Assembly (NCBI RefSeq): GCF_023091745.1
Contig: NC_068920.1
Span: forward strand, 147,961,622-148,025,621
Reading direction: 5' to 3'
Source of the DNA: Budorcas taxicolor
Taxonomy: Eukaryota > Chordata > Mammalia > Artiodactyla > Bovidae
Length of the DNA stretch: 64,000 bases
Below the pieces are notes generated by a model that saw only the letters and a list, made by a program, of their open reading frames with translations, was not told the DNA's origin and searched no databases. Numbering within the stretch: position 1 is the stretch's first letter; each line of letters opens with the position of its first letter. This document shows, one piece after another, positions 10,985-22,639 of this stretch. The translations under genes were made by a program, and so were the position numbers.

Positions 10985-12245
10985 TACTCAGGCTTTGAAG
11001 ATGGTAGGTGTGGTGGGCGATTAATGTTATGCTGATGACAGGCGAGAAGGATGCTCACCATGGGGGAAATGCCTTAGATGGTCTGTCTTTGGGTTCCGTC
11101 CTCCTGAGGCCACACCACTGCTTTCCTTTCAGGAATCTGAGCTCAGGGCAGGGAGGAGCCCCGCTGTGTGTCCCTCGGCAGGACCTCAGGCCAGGCCACG
11201 TCCCTGGGTAGCGGGATGGGGTTGGGGGGGCACCTGAAAGTGTGAGCTGATCCTGTGGGCAGCGGTGCTCCTTGCAGGTAAGCGCTGGACATGGGTGGTC
11301 AGGGGCATTCTGAAGCAGGTGGGTAACCAGGTATGACTCAGTGTCACAGGGATCCCTAGAGCCAGCACGAAGGGTTTCCACAGGGAGTGGAAGAGGAGGA
11401 ATGGTCAGAGAACAGACTGGAGTGAGAAGGGGTGCGAGGGAGGGCACATCACGCCCTCCATCAGCCCCAGCCCTTGTCTGATGAGGACACTGAGGGTCAG
11501 GGTGGACCTCAGAAATGCAGCAGGCGTGTCGTAGGCTTCCAGGGGAGCTCGCTTGACTCCAAGGTGAGCTGGCTTTACACCACACCAGAGAAACCCTGTG
11601 TGACCTTTTATTCTCCGCGTTCTGTGATTTTTTTGGTCTAAGTCTTTCCATCCAGCCCTGCAGGCTACAATTGGGTCTCTTTCAGGATCACAGGAGGGAG
11701 AAACCCTTTCCTTGAGCTTTTCCCTTCCTGTTCTGCTCCAGTGGACACTTGTAGGCTCTGAATGGAGACTGCAGGCTCCTGGCTCACACGGGCTGGCGGG
11801 TGGTTCTGAAAGCAAAGCAGCTCCCATGTGCGGCCGGCCATGCTGACCGGGTGGCAGACCCCGGAGAACACTTGATCCTAGGTGGACAGGCCACCCCCTC
11901 CTCACTCCCATCTCGGAGGTGCAGCTGTCTGCAACCTTCACGCTCCCCTGTGTTGTGCTGTCTGGCCCTCGAGACTAAATAGATTCACTTTTACTGAAAT
12001 AACACATTGCAAATATTTCGTGGCTTCTAGTAAAGTTCTGTTAAAAAGAGTTGAAATTGGAACTTAACAAGAGAAGTTCGAAAATCTTCCTTAAACTCTG
12101 AAAATAAGTTCACTTGGCTAGCATCCAAGAGGAAGAAACTTCATCCCCAGTGATAATTCTCTTGAGAAGCTAAGGAGTCACTAATGGCCGAAGAGAAAGG
12201 GTCTTAAGCAAACAGGCATCTGTAAGGAGGGTGTAAAGGCAGAGA
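10985..12245. other. Unique sequence, no gene recognised
   Basis: No repeat family was recognised by eye. Minus-strand open frames of about 180-200 codons (11055-11651 and 11405-11941) overlap each other in different frames. They have no domain, and compositional chance is the simplest explanation. Confidence 0.4.
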
Positions 12246-12452
12246 GGGGCTTCTCTGGTGACTCAGTCAGCAGAGAATCTGCCTGTGATGCAGGAGCCTT
12301 GGGTTCGATCCCTGGGTCAGAAAGATCCCCTGGAGAAGGAAATGGCCACCCACTCCAGTATTCTTGCCTGGAGAATCCCATGGACAGAAGAGCCTGGTGG
12401 GCTACAGTCCAGGGTATCGTAAAAGAGTCAGACACGACTCAGTAACTAAACC
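12246..12452 (+). mobile_element. Bov-tA SINE
   Basis: Complete Bov-tA: a GGCTTCTCTGGTGACTCAG head, a GGTTCGATCC B-box, the GAAATGGCCACCCACTCCAG body, and an end at CACGACTCAGTAACTAA. Confidence 0.93.
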
Positions 12453-12569
12453 ACCACCGTCCCCAAAGGAGGAGAGGGCCTGACTGCCCATCCCACTGCT
12501 GGCCATGCTCCATCCCACCGCAGGGGCCCCTGTGGACCTGCCCCGAGGCTGCTTATCCTGTTTCTGTCT

Positions 12570-12870
12570 GTGCCTTTAGGGAAAGTGCTGGGCGCCACAA
12601 AGCTGGCCTGGCCTCCTCCCTCTTCCTTTGAAACCTGCAGTCCTATTAATTACCAGATTCACTGCCATACACCTTCTTTTGATAAGCCCGGGTTTATTCA
12701 GGCCAGCCCCGCTCGGCGTCTGCATAAGCCCTGCCCGCTCCGTAATTGCAACTTCCTGCCAGGTTTGGCTGCTTCCGGCAGGATGCACACGCTTCCGCAG
12801 GCCAGCTTTGGGCCTTTGGCTGCACATTTGGCTTGCTCGTTGGGTTAACAGAGGAAAAGGGTGTTGAACA
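12570..12870. promoter_or_regulatory. Unmasked block, possible conserved noncoding element
   Basis: The block is free of recognisable repeats. It combines AT-rich homeodomain-like cores (CTATTAATTACC near 12645, CCGTAATTGC near 12741) with GC-rich flanks. Such texture is common in developmental enhancers, but conservation cannot be judged from one sequence. Confidence 0.2.
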
Positions 12871-14677
12871 GCATTCAGTGGGAGGGAAAGCTTCCAGCTC
12901 CTGGACTCTCAAGTATTTAGTTAAACATGTTTTGATTTTCCAAAAGAAGGAGGGAATTTGTAGATGGAAGAGTTTCCTGAAGACCAAGACAGGAATGCAT
13001 GAGCTTTTGGTTCAAACTGTCTTCGTGTATTTTTTTTTTTTCTCCCTCTCATTTTCCCTGGAAATAAAGGGAATTCCAGGTAAAGCCAAGGGCAAAAGTA
13101 CCCATAGTGAAAATAAGCCAGAAACAAAAGAAAAAATCAGTAATAGTGATCTTGTTTTCATTTAAAAGTGTAGTATTTTGTTAGCCATGGATTATGCATT
13201 AATTTGATTCCTCAGGTACTGCATTAAAAAAAAAGATGTATCGTGAGCACTGATTTTTTTTTGTTTGACATCTTCAGTTTTACACTCAAAGCCCCACTGT
13301 TCTGTGTCCCTTCACCCCACTCCTGGCCTGAGGCTGACCCCTATGTCACAGGCCATTGGTATCACTTTAGCATAGATTCACTGATGGAGGTAAAGAAATA
13401 GACTCACCCATGCCTCCCTGGCCCCGTGCCTGGGTCTCCCTTCTCCCTTCTCTGTCTGGAGTGCCTGCTCCATGTGCCCTTCTTTTTAACCCTTTTTTTG
13501 TTCCTCTGATGCTTGGAGAACCCCCCTCGTCCATGCTTCTACACCACTTGTGGCCACCTGTGCTCTAGCCCTGACCTCCCTGCACGTAAAATTCCCCCAT
13601 CCGGGTCTGCTTCTGTGTTCCTCAGCAGACATCAAGGTTGGGTGCCAAGCTTTATTTATTTATGCCTTGCTTGGTTTTCTTAGTATATGGTTGGTGGGCA
13701 TTCACCGCGCGATTGAAATGCAATTGCCTGGTGCTGAGATGGGTTTTTTTCAGTATCAATGAACTGTTAGTCTAAAGAAAGGAGCTGGTCTGTGTGAGTC
13801 CTTGGCCTTTTTCCTGCGACCATGGGGCCCGTCCACTGATCTAGTGATCTCTGGTCAGCGGCTGGACCAGGATGAAGAAGGTGCTTACCCCTGAGAGTGT
13901 AGGAATTTGGAAGCGGGGGAATGACCCAACAGGAAGCCCAGTGGCTGGATGGGGAGGGAAGGGGAAGGGGTAGGGAAGATATTGGAGACACCCACTACAT
14001 GAGGCTCATTAGTCAATATTTGCTGACCAGCTACAGCGTTTAGTTGACTAAGAGATAAATGAGTTATGCTTTGAACCACAGGTGTAATTGGATACGGGAT
14101 GGGGGGGTGGGCCAGCAGTAAAGGTGGGAGACCCTGCAGACAGGGGACTCAGGGAATGAGTCCTTGGGGCACCGAAGGGCCCAGTGGATGGATGATACTG
14201 ACAGAAGGAAGCGATTAGGTAATTCCTTTCCAAAATGTAGATCTTTGGAGGGATCTGCACATATATTTTTTCCTTTAAACTCAGGTCAGGGAAACGAGGA
14301 AGCTAAATGCTGTGGAAAGGCTATTGGTAACTCCTGCCAGAATAACTTGATAATATTTTTAGTTTTACTGCTCTGGGATATTTAAGGAAGATAAGTAGGT
14401 TTTACAATGAGATGACAGGGCGCAGACTGGCGGTTATAAGCTGGACTTCTGGAGAAACGGTGGGTGATGATTTAGGAAGGTCATAAAATGGAAAAGCAGA
14501 AAATAAAAACAAAAACAGTGGTACGTCAGAATCCCAGAAGTGATTCAGGCCTGAATGGAGATGGTTTAGTTATCTAGGACTATATGAAAAAGTACCCCTA
14601 CGTAACCGCCTGAAATGACAGCCATTGTTTTGGGTCTGGTTCTGTGGGCCTGGAACGGGGGCTTGGGCACCTGGATG
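12871..14677. other. Unique sequence, no gene recognised
   Basis: A 12-base T run lies near 13030. At 14555-14660 there is a faint resemblance to an old MaLR LTR. No exon or RNA gene could be supported. Confidence 0.35.
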
Positions 14678-14701
14678 CCCACCCTAGGGCCCACCCTAGG
14701 G
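14678..14701. repeat. 12-bp perfect tandem duplication
   Basis: CCCACCCTAGGG occurs twice in direct succession (14678-14689 and 14690-14701). Confidence 0.95.
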
Positions 14702-14886
14702 AGAGGGCTCTTTCTCACCATCTGGTCACCTCCCTGAAGTTTCTTTCCATGGACCCCCATCCTCCTTGGTGGCAGCTAATCTCGTAGGTTGGTGACGGTG
14801 TACATATGGTGGGTGGGCTTCTGCCTGCGGAAACACAAGCTATGAGATTTGGAGGCAGGGGTGGGTACTGATATTAGGTGTTAGAT

Positions 14887-15085
14887 GGCTTCCCAGGTGG
14901 CGCTAGTGGTAAAGAACCCACCTATCAATACAAGAGTCACAAGAGATGTGGGTTCAATTCCTGGGTTGGGGAGATCCCCTGGAGGAGGGCATGGCAACCC
15001 ACTCCAGTATTCTTGCCTGGAAAATCCCATGGACAGAGGAGCCTGGCGGGCTACAGTACATGGGGTTGCAAAGAGTTGGGCATAA
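14887..15085 (+). mobile_element. Bov-tA SINE
   Basis: It starts at GGCTTCCCAGGTGGCGCTAG, carries the TGTGGGTTCAATTCC B-box region and the GGCATGGCAACCCACTCCAG body, and ends near GAGTTGGGCATAAC. Confidence 0.93.
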
Positions 15086-15221
15086 CTTCCACCCAACCAC
15101 TGGTTGGGTGAAGAGAGGTGGGAGCTGGGCACAGGGGACCGACTGCTAACTCATGGAGAGGGGGTTGGGGCACTGGAGATCCCTGTCATGAAGGCCCTTT
15201 AGCTGCCCTTCTGGAAATGTC

Positions 15222-15674
15222 TGTCTAGTCAAAGCTATGGTTTTTCCAGTAGTCACATATGGATGTGAGAGTTGGACTGTAAAGAAAGCTGAGTGCCAAA
15301 GAATTGATGCTTTTGAGCTGTGGTGTTGGAGAAGACTCTTGAGAGTCCCTTGGATTGCAAGGAGGTCCAACCAGTGAATCCTAAAGGAAATCAGTCCTGA
15401 ATAGTCATTGGAAGAACTGATGCTGAAGCTGAAATTCCAATACTTTGGCCACTTGATGCAAAGAACTGACTCATTTGAAAAGACCCTGATGCTGGGAAAG
15501 ATTGAAGGTGGGAGGAGAAGGGTACGACAGAGGATGAGATGGTTGGATGGCATCACCAACTCAATGGACATGACTTTGGGTAAACTCCAGGAGTTGATGA
15601 TGGACAGGGAAGCCTGGAGTGCTGCAGTCCATGGGGTCGCAAAGGGTTGGACATGACCGAGCGACTGAACTGAA
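15222..15674 (+). mobile_element. BovB LINE 3' end
   Basis: The last roughly 450 bases of BovB in plus orientation. It is bracketed by a perfect 11-bp target duplication, CTGGAAATGTC (15211-15221 and 15675-15685). C-terminal coding remnants remain, but the copy is dead and 5'-truncated. Confidence 0.96.
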
Positions 15675-15685
15675 CTGGAAATGTC

Positions 15686-17485
15686 AGGGGTTCCTGGATG
15701 CTATGATTTCTGCAGATCCTGCCAGTCAGGTGTGTGTGTGGAGGGGCATGATTCCAGCCAGGGTAGGGGGTTCTAGCCTGAAAGAGTCCCAGGTTGGGTG
15801 AAGCCCAAGGGCCCTTTGACCTCAGAGGAGGTGTCTGCCCTTTATCATCTGCCATGTCAGACTGTCTCAGCTGGGGTGGAGGCCCTAGGGAAGACAGTGA
15901 TGCCTGCAGACCCTGTGGGAGCACTGGGGCATCCCCACCAGGGGCTCACCTCGAAGGACACATGGCTTTGAAGGCTCTGTGTGGGGCAGAGGCTGGGGCC
16001 CCCCACGGGGACAGCGTGGCTCCTGACCGGACAGCCCAGCAGTGCTCAGAGGTTCTTAATGGTGTCTGGAATCAGCACCAGACGCTTTGCAAGGACTGTT
16101 TGCCCGAGGGTGCGGCCACTCCAAGAGAGCGGGTCTTGATTAACTGATAAACCAGGGGCCAGATTGTTGGGAAAATAAAGGAATGGGAATGTTCTGTTAG
16201 ATCCACAGCACCCTGTCTTCCAGGAAGAACCCCTGAGGCCTGAGTCAGGGCCCCCTCTGGCCCTCTCTGCTCCCCTCACCCTCTGGCCCGGAGGAGGAGG
16301 GTGAAGGGGGCGGGCTCACTGCTGATAGTCAGGGGTCCCAGGATGAGGGCAGGGCAGGGGTCCGCTCTCCAGTCTTCCCTTCTGCATCCCACTCCCTAGT
16401 CCGTTCAGCGTTGTGAAGGGTACCGCCAGCGGCCTGTGGACGCCCCAGGTCTAGAACCCGAGCTCCTTCCCACGCCCCCCAGAAAGCAGGTCCTCAGACC
16501 TGGGGTGTTCACAGCAGGGTGCGGTCCCTCCTGGGAGGACACCCAGCCCATTGCCTGCTTTTTCTCTGAGCCTGTGGCCCCCAGATGTCAGCAGGCAGAG
16601 GACTTCTTTTTCAAGGATGATAAGTGTTTGCCAGGGACACGTTTCCAGGTCCTGTGTGATGGCAGGACAATTCAGTCTTGACCTAGAAGCTTTGGAAAGA
16701 GTCTAAAGAGGGATTGGTCACTGGCAGAAGCCTGGGGCCACGCTGGCCTGTCTCCCTGCTGCTCTGCATGGAGAGCCTGGTTTCTTGGCGGCCGCTCTGG
16801 GTGTCCCGGTTGGCAGCCAAAAATCCATCTCGTATGCGGTCAAGAACATTTTATGCAAACCATCACTTGAAGTTGGACGCGGGGAAACAAAACAAAACAG
16901 GCCTGAGTGCTCAGAGGCCAAAGGGGCCTCCAGATATTCCATGGGAACAGCCCTGATCTGTCCCTCCTGGGCAACCGCCTCTCCAGGAAGCCTCAACGGG
17001 GTGCCATGAATGTGACCTTTATTCTTCTTGGCCTTGTGCAGAGTCAGGTGAGGTTATTGCAAGTAGAATATAGAAATATTCCTTTTTCATTCCAAAAAGG
17101 GCTCTTAAATGTCAAATCAAATGAAATGAAATCATTGTATCGGGGCAGAACATATATAAGTTGCAGATGGCGTGGTCTTTCTATAAATTCCCCCAGCCTC
17201 ACTGCCTCCCCTTGGGTTTTATTGACCTGGGCCAGTTTAAATAAAGTTCAAACACACTTATTAGTTGAGCAAATGTCATCTGCTAGAGTCTGAGCAAAAT
17301 TCATTAGCTCACTTCTCCTCCCTCCCCCCACCTCCCCACTCCCCTGCCCACCCCAAGCCCCCAGTGTTCGTCTGGCTTCCTTGCCGGGCTAATTGTAAGG
17401 TTCTCTGACAGCAAGTTCATATGACATAGTTTAACTCTTTGGTCCACCTTTAACACCTGAAAGTGAGCAAATAAAATGCCAGGTG
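15686..17485. other. Unique sequence, no gene recognised
   Basis: No repeat family could be named. Open frames up to about 130 codons carry no known domain. The AT-richer part around 17040-17290 is unclassified single-copy-looking DNA. Confidence 0.4.
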
Positions 17486-17494
17486 CTCAGCATC

Positions 17495-17645
17495 CTGGCG
17501 GAGAAGGCAATGGCAACCCACTCCAGTACTCTTGCCTGGAAAATCCCATGGACGGAGGAGCCTGGTGGGCTGCCGTCTGTGGGGTCACACAGAGTCGGAC
17601 ACGACTGAAGTGACTTAGCAGCAGCAGCAGCAGCAGCCCCGGGGC
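17495..17645 (+). mobile_element. Bov-A monomer SINE with (CAG)n tail
   Basis: A headless Bov-A unit with GGAGAAGGCAATGGCAACCC at the start and CTTAGCAGCAGCAGCAGC at the end. It is flanked by a 9-bp target duplication, CTCAGCATC (17486-17494 and 17646-17654). This is the second independent monomer insertion in the window. Confidence 0.92.
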
Positions 17646-18195
17646 CTCAGCATCTCTGGGTGCAGGCCCTTTTGAGCAGGGCGGCTGCAGGGGAAGGGGG
17701 TGTTCGGCAGGGGGGGCGGTGGTGTGGTGGAGGTGAGAGGAGGGGACCCACCCGGAGAAGGAAGGCCGGGCCACGTGATAAACACGCCCAGCTCCAAAGA
17801 CTGGAGCCCTCTGCACAGATGTTGCAATGTTATGAGATAATTTGGGGGCCTCCGTGGGGTGAAAGGGTGGATTTGTCAGAAAGGGCACATACCTAGGGTG
17901 GTCTTTTCAGGAGCCGCACGGGCACTTCATTACCATGTCAATCCTGGGAGGAGGCCCACTTTAGCACAGCAGTCGGCGGAATGCATATGGAGCGCAGGGA
18001 CCCCTGAATGAATAGTGAATGGAGAACCAGCTGAGATCTGCCTCCAGCTTTGTTCGCGGATGACCAGGGTAAGGGACCCCGGAGCCTGCAGCCCAGATGG
18101 TAGGAGGAGGCTGTGATCCGGCGGGTTTCTCTCCTTTCCCTCGATATCCTATCACTTGTGGGGCTTTTTCTTCCTTACTTGTATAGATACTGTGT

Positions 18196-18400
18196 TGTGT
18201 TAGTCACTCAGCCGTGTCTGATTCTGCGACCCCATGGAGTGCAGCCCACCAGGCTCCTCTGTCCATGGGATTCTCCAGGCAAGAATACTGGATTGTCTTA
18301 TCATACCCTCCTCCAGGGGATCTTCCCAACCCAGGGATTGCACTTGGTTCTCTTGCATTGCAGACAGATTCTTTACCGTCTGAGCCACTAGGGAAGCCCA
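18196..18400 (-). mobile_element. Bov-tA SINE
   Basis: A reverse-oriented full SINE from GTGTTAGTCACTCAGCCGTG to GAGCCACTAGGGAAGCCC. Confidence 0.93.
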
Positions 18401-18879
18401 ATATGTATTCATACTGCGGTGGCCTAATCAGGTCTTCGATTTCCTCACTTCACTCATGCGAACTTCTCTTTGGGGGACTTGGAGATGAAACGCAAGAGGA
18501 TCTGAAGCAATAAACATTTACAATTTCTCCCCTCCAAAATAGAAGTTTAAGACACTCAAGTCTGTGAGTTGTAGAAGTCGCTGAGCATGTAATTAAGATA
18601 TCATGGAAAAGACAAAGTATTTGAATGGCGAGTTCAGAATTACTTCTGGGTTCTCCTGAGTGAGCTGGGCGACATCCTGAGGAGGAGTGCTGTAAATCAA
18701 AGGACTGGCATTATCTAGTTTCCTTTCTGGCTTTAAAAGTTAGAACAGATGTCACCAGAGAGGACAAAATGGATTTTACCCACCAAGAGGGGCTTTTCTT
18801 GCCTCGTAATAGGAAGCGCCTTGAAATGCTAATATCCGCAGTCTGTGTTGCCGGGGTTTGCATAGAGATGGTGGGAAAC
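18401..18879. other. Unique sequence
   Basis: No repeat or gene is recognised. Confidence 0.4.
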
Positions 18880-19440
18880 AGCTCTGATCCCAACAAAACC
18901 TTTTGTTATTAATCAAGAAAATCTGGTCTTCTGAAGCAGCAAAGAACTGGAAATTAGCGAGGCCACTGGCAATGAGGCCAGGGAGCAAAAATGAGGGAGA
19001 AGATTCCAGCACCCTACTAAGACATGCTGCGGGGGGGAGGGGGCACGCTGGACGGCGGGCGCCCCCCAGCCTTCTCTGCTCTCTCTGAGCCTTCAGATTT
19101 GGAGGGGGAGGGATGACAGCTCTTGTCTCTTGTGCGTTAAAGCCGTGTGTTTTCTTTTTCGGCAATTTCAAGAAGCAGGCTGGAAGAGTCTCCGTTAAAA
19201 GCACGCTAATGAAGTAGTGCTAAGAAAAGAAAGCTAAACACCACAAAATCAAAGTGGAGCATTTTGCTCAGCTAATGGGCTTGATTATGAGATTTTACAG
19301 GCCCTTTTATAAACTTGAATTTTATTTTGTGCTGGGGAACAGGAAATTTCTGTTTGGTTTTAAACATACATGATCACACCACCAAATATTCCTAATTTAA
19401 GCCTGTGAGAGTCGAACAAGATTTTTATGTCTAAGAAAGA
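18880..19440. promoter_or_regulatory. Unmasked AT-rich block, possible conserved noncoding element
   Basis: More than 500 bases free of recognisable repeats. It contains several homeodomain-like cores (GTTATTAATCAAG near 18905, GCTAATGGGCTTGATTATGA near 19271) and a TTTTATAAACTTG stretch near 19305. The texture resembles developmental enhancers. This is a compositional impression only. Confidence 0.2.
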
Positions 19441-19634
19441 AAGGGGTGGAATCAGCTCCGCCAATGGTAGTTAATAAAAGCACAAACTTTAAGCATCGTA
19501 TTTTACAAAAATGGAAGTGGGGGCTGCAGCCACCCTGGTGGCCTGTCTTCATTTCCTCCGCCCCTTGGGGTGCTCAGAATCTCCCTGCCCGTTCCCTTCC
19601 GTGCCAGGTGTGTCCACCTGGCTGCACCTCCTCA

Positions 19635-19780
19635 ACTAGAGCAGGGCCAGCCGCTGCCTCATAGGGTGTACAGCATCCCTGGCCTGCTCCCACTAGATGC
19701 CAACAGCACCCTTCTCCCGAGTGACCCCCCAAATGTCTCCAGACTTCACCAAAAGAGTCCCTGCTTGAGTACCCCTGAGC
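19635..19780 (-). mobile_element. MER20-like fragment
   Basis: The phrase CAGCATCCCTGGCCTGCTCC, then CCCACTAGATGCCAACAGCA and CAAATGTCTCCAGAC, are antisense MER20. Only the middle of the element is recognisable. Confidence 0.65.
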
Positions 19781-19926
19781 TTGTTCAGCCAGCTGCCCCA
19801 GGGGGATAACAACCATGCTTGGAACTTTCTAGCTGCTCAGCGTCCAGCCTGGCATGGGACACGGAGTTGTGGGGTGAACCCATGCTGGGGCAGTGATGCC
19901 ACTGAGAACTTAGTAAAGGACAGACA

Positions 19927-20232
19927 GTGAAAAGTCAAAGTCGCTCAGTTGTGTCCAACTCTTTGCGACCCCATGGACTATACAGTCCGTGGAATTCTCC
20001 AGGCCAGAAGACTTGAGTGGGCAGCCTTTCCCTTCTCCTGGGGATCTTCCCAACCCAGGGATCGAACCCACGTCTCCCACATTGCAGGCGGATTCTTTAC
20101 CGGCTGAGCCACAAGGGAAGCCCAAGAATACTGGAGAGGGTAGCCTATCCCTTCTCTAGCATATCTTCCCCACCCAGAAATCGAACCAGGGTCTCCTGCA
20201 TTGCAGGAAGATTCTTTACCAACTGAGCTATC
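19927..20232 (-). mobile_element. Bov-tA with duplicated head, inserted as one unit
   Basis: A full reverse Bov-tA (19927-20123) is followed without a gap by a second partial copy (20124-20232). The partial copy repeats the end of the body and the tRNA-like head. A single 12-bp target duplication, AAAGGACAGACA (19915-19926 and 20233-20244), brackets both. The compound was therefore copied and integrated together. Confidence 0.93.
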
Positions 20233-20680
20233 AAAGGACAGACAAGCCAACACCAACAGCCGACTGTATGCCTTCATTCTCCTTCCCCGCAGGATGGACA
20301 GCTTTGGATTTTCCCTTCTAGGAAGTCAGCTGGCGGGGAGAAAACAGAAGGAAGCAAGAAGCCCCAACAGTCCACAGCCCAGATGAGCAACTCCATGTTG
20401 GGTGTGTTAATCTAAGGTCTGCATATTGGCCCCGTGGGCAGATGGCATCCACGTGGAATAGAAACGGGGCTGCCATTGGGTTCTCGGTTTAGTCTCCAGC
20501 AAGATTTCAAGTGAGGCCTTGCTACTCTTTCAATGGTGCTTCATTATCCTTGTAGGGACACCTTGCTTTTTGGAACAAGTTATTAAAAAGTTACCTGTAG
20601 GTACGATGAGAAGTGTCCACCTATGAAAAATGTATGCATTTTTCTACTGAAAGTGAACTTAGAGAAAACCTGTTATAAAG

Positions 20681-20946
20681 AATTTAATTACATCATCATT
20701 GACTGTATCTGTACCTTCACTCAATTAATCTCTGAGAGTTTGATATTGAAACTCTAACTAAAAATCTTAATTTATCTACTTAAACAGTTATAATATATAG
20801 TGGCAATATACGTAACTTTGTTCTATATTTTCCAAGTCTCCTATAAATGTGTCATCATATTTTCATAATTCAAAAAATTAAAAAGGAAAGATAAAAATAA
20901 ATAAATAAATAAAAACAAATTTAATTATACCATCATTGATGGTATC
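20681..20946 (+). mobile_element. Unidentified retro-insert with long flanking duplication
   Basis: A 208-bp AT-rich segment (20710-20917) ends in an A-rich tail with overlapping AATAAA motifs (TAAAAATAAATAAATAAATA). It is flanked by a 29-bp near-duplication (20681-20709 and 20918-20946) with four mismatches by hand count. The structure is that of a target-primed retrotransposition product. I cannot name the source. It could be an old LINE tail or a processed transcript end. Confidence 0.5.
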
Positions 20947-20965
20947 ATCAACCTCTTCCCCATCC

Positions 20966-21241
20966 TGCTGCTGCTGCTGCTGCTGCTAAGTCACTTCAGT
21001 CGTGTCTGACTCTGTGCGACCCCATGGATGGCAGCCCATCAGGCTCCCCCGTCCCTGGGATTCTCCAAGCAAGAACACTGGAGTGGGTTGCCATCTCCCT
21101 CTCCAATGCATGAAAGTGAAAGTGAAGTCGCTCAGTCGTGTTTGACTCTTCACGACCCCATGGACTGTAGCCTACCAGGCTCCTCCACCCATGGGATTTT
21201 CCAGGCAAGAGTACTGGAGTGGGTTGCCACTTCCTTCTCCA
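20966..21241 (-). mobile_element. Bov-A2 dimeric SINE
   Basis: Two Bov-A units in reverse orientation are joined by the CATGAAAGTGAAAGTGAAGT linker. They are preceded by a (CTG)n run, the reverse complement of the tail. The target duplication is CTTCCCCATCC / CTTCCCCGTCC (20955-20965 and 21242-21252, one mismatch). Confidence 0.95.
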
Positions 21242-21252
21242 CTTCCCCGTCC

Positions 21253-22639
21253 TAGGTTTGCCAAAACTATGGTGCGTGCATCTCTAGAGAAACACTGGGA
21301 ATTCCCATGGCCTCTTGGAGGTTCCATAGCCGTATTGTGATTGCTTTATGCATAGCCTGCTCACAAGAGCTTCATGGGAGAATGGAGGTAAGATAATACA
21401 TGGAGAGCTCAAGGGTACCCACAGACAGAGGCCAGTCTGTGTTACACTTAATTCCTGACCTGTGGATCAATGGCACTGCTCGTTTGGGGCGGGGAGGGGT
21501 GCCTGGGGGGCATGCTTCCAGCTGTGTGCAGATGTGGGCTCCCAGGACAGAGGAGGTCCTGGCTTCACCAAAACGTGGATTTGTAAAAGACCGATTGCCT
21601 TCTCTGCCAAGGGAGCTCTGCTCTCTTTGACCTAGGGCCATCAGGGAAAGCTTGGGGCTTTTCGGAAGGAAAGGTCCTGAAATTCAAGGCCAGCCGAGGA
21701 GCGAGGATTGGTGGGGCAGGTGGCTTCAAAGTAGCTTCTTCTGAACTGTCCCTGTTCTCATTTCATGTCTCGATGCTGCGTGCGAGTCTCCAACTGGCTG
21801 TGTGGGGCCAGGCTGCTGCCCACGGGAGGGTGCTCTCCTTGGGACCTGCCTCCAGACCTGCAGGGATCAAGCAGGGCCCTGGGCCTGGCACTGGGAGCAG
21901 GGATTAGCCTGCAGGGGGAGAGGAGGCCTGGGGATGGAGGGGTAGGCAGGCTTGTGTGGCCTCATCTCTGGAGGACAGGGTGTAGAGTGCATGCTTTGGA
22001 GTCAGAGCTCAGGACTGGTACCCAGGGAGAGAGAGCCCAGAGATGGACGGGTGAGGCTTCACAGAGGACAAAGGCTACCCACTCTGCACCTCGCCATGCT
22101 CACCTTGCCTGGAAAGCAGCGGGGTTGGGGGGGCCTCCCTCTCGGGCACTCCTTCCCCTGGAGCTGCCTCTCCCCTCCTCCCCCTCTCCCCCAGACTCAA
22201 AACACAGTGTCATCTTTAGTGTGAAAGACCAGAAACCAGGGAGGGAATCTGGTTTTGTGGGCTGGCTGGGCCCCTGGGACGGCTGAAACATTGCTTCTGA
22301 GGATGAAAGGATGGACTGCTAGTCCACCTAGGAGCTGCTTAACTTTCCAGTGATTTTTTTTTTTTTTTTTTGGAGACCAGCTGGTGGATAAGGGCCAGAG
22401 GGAGAAACAGGCACCAGCAAAGTGCCTTGTTCAGCCTTGTTCCCACGAAGCTTTCCAGTTGCTTGGTCAGTACCCAGAGCATCAGAATTCTCCCAGTTTC
22501 CTGCCCCGCCCGCTCACCACCCTGCCCCCACCCCCACCCCCTTGCTCAAAAGCAGTCTAGCTTATTCCCAGGCATTAAGAAAAGAGCGTGTGTGATTGGA
22601 AAGCAGCGGAATAGCCTTCCAGACTGAGATTTCACCTAT
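21253..22639. other. Unique sequence with a poly-T run
   Basis: No gene is recognised. An 18-base T run lies at 22354-22371 without an obvious adjoining SINE. An open frame of 173 codons (21765-22286) has no domain and overlaps others in different frames. Confidence 0.4.

Noticed and set aside
11055..11941. Overlapping 178- and 198-codon minus frames
   Set aside because: Two different frames are open over the same DNA and neither has a known domain.
19927..20232. True tRNA genes inside SINE heads
   Set aside because: The A- and B-box-like motifs belong to tRNA-derived SINEs. They do not fold as a complete cloverleaf tRNA with an anticodon arm in context.
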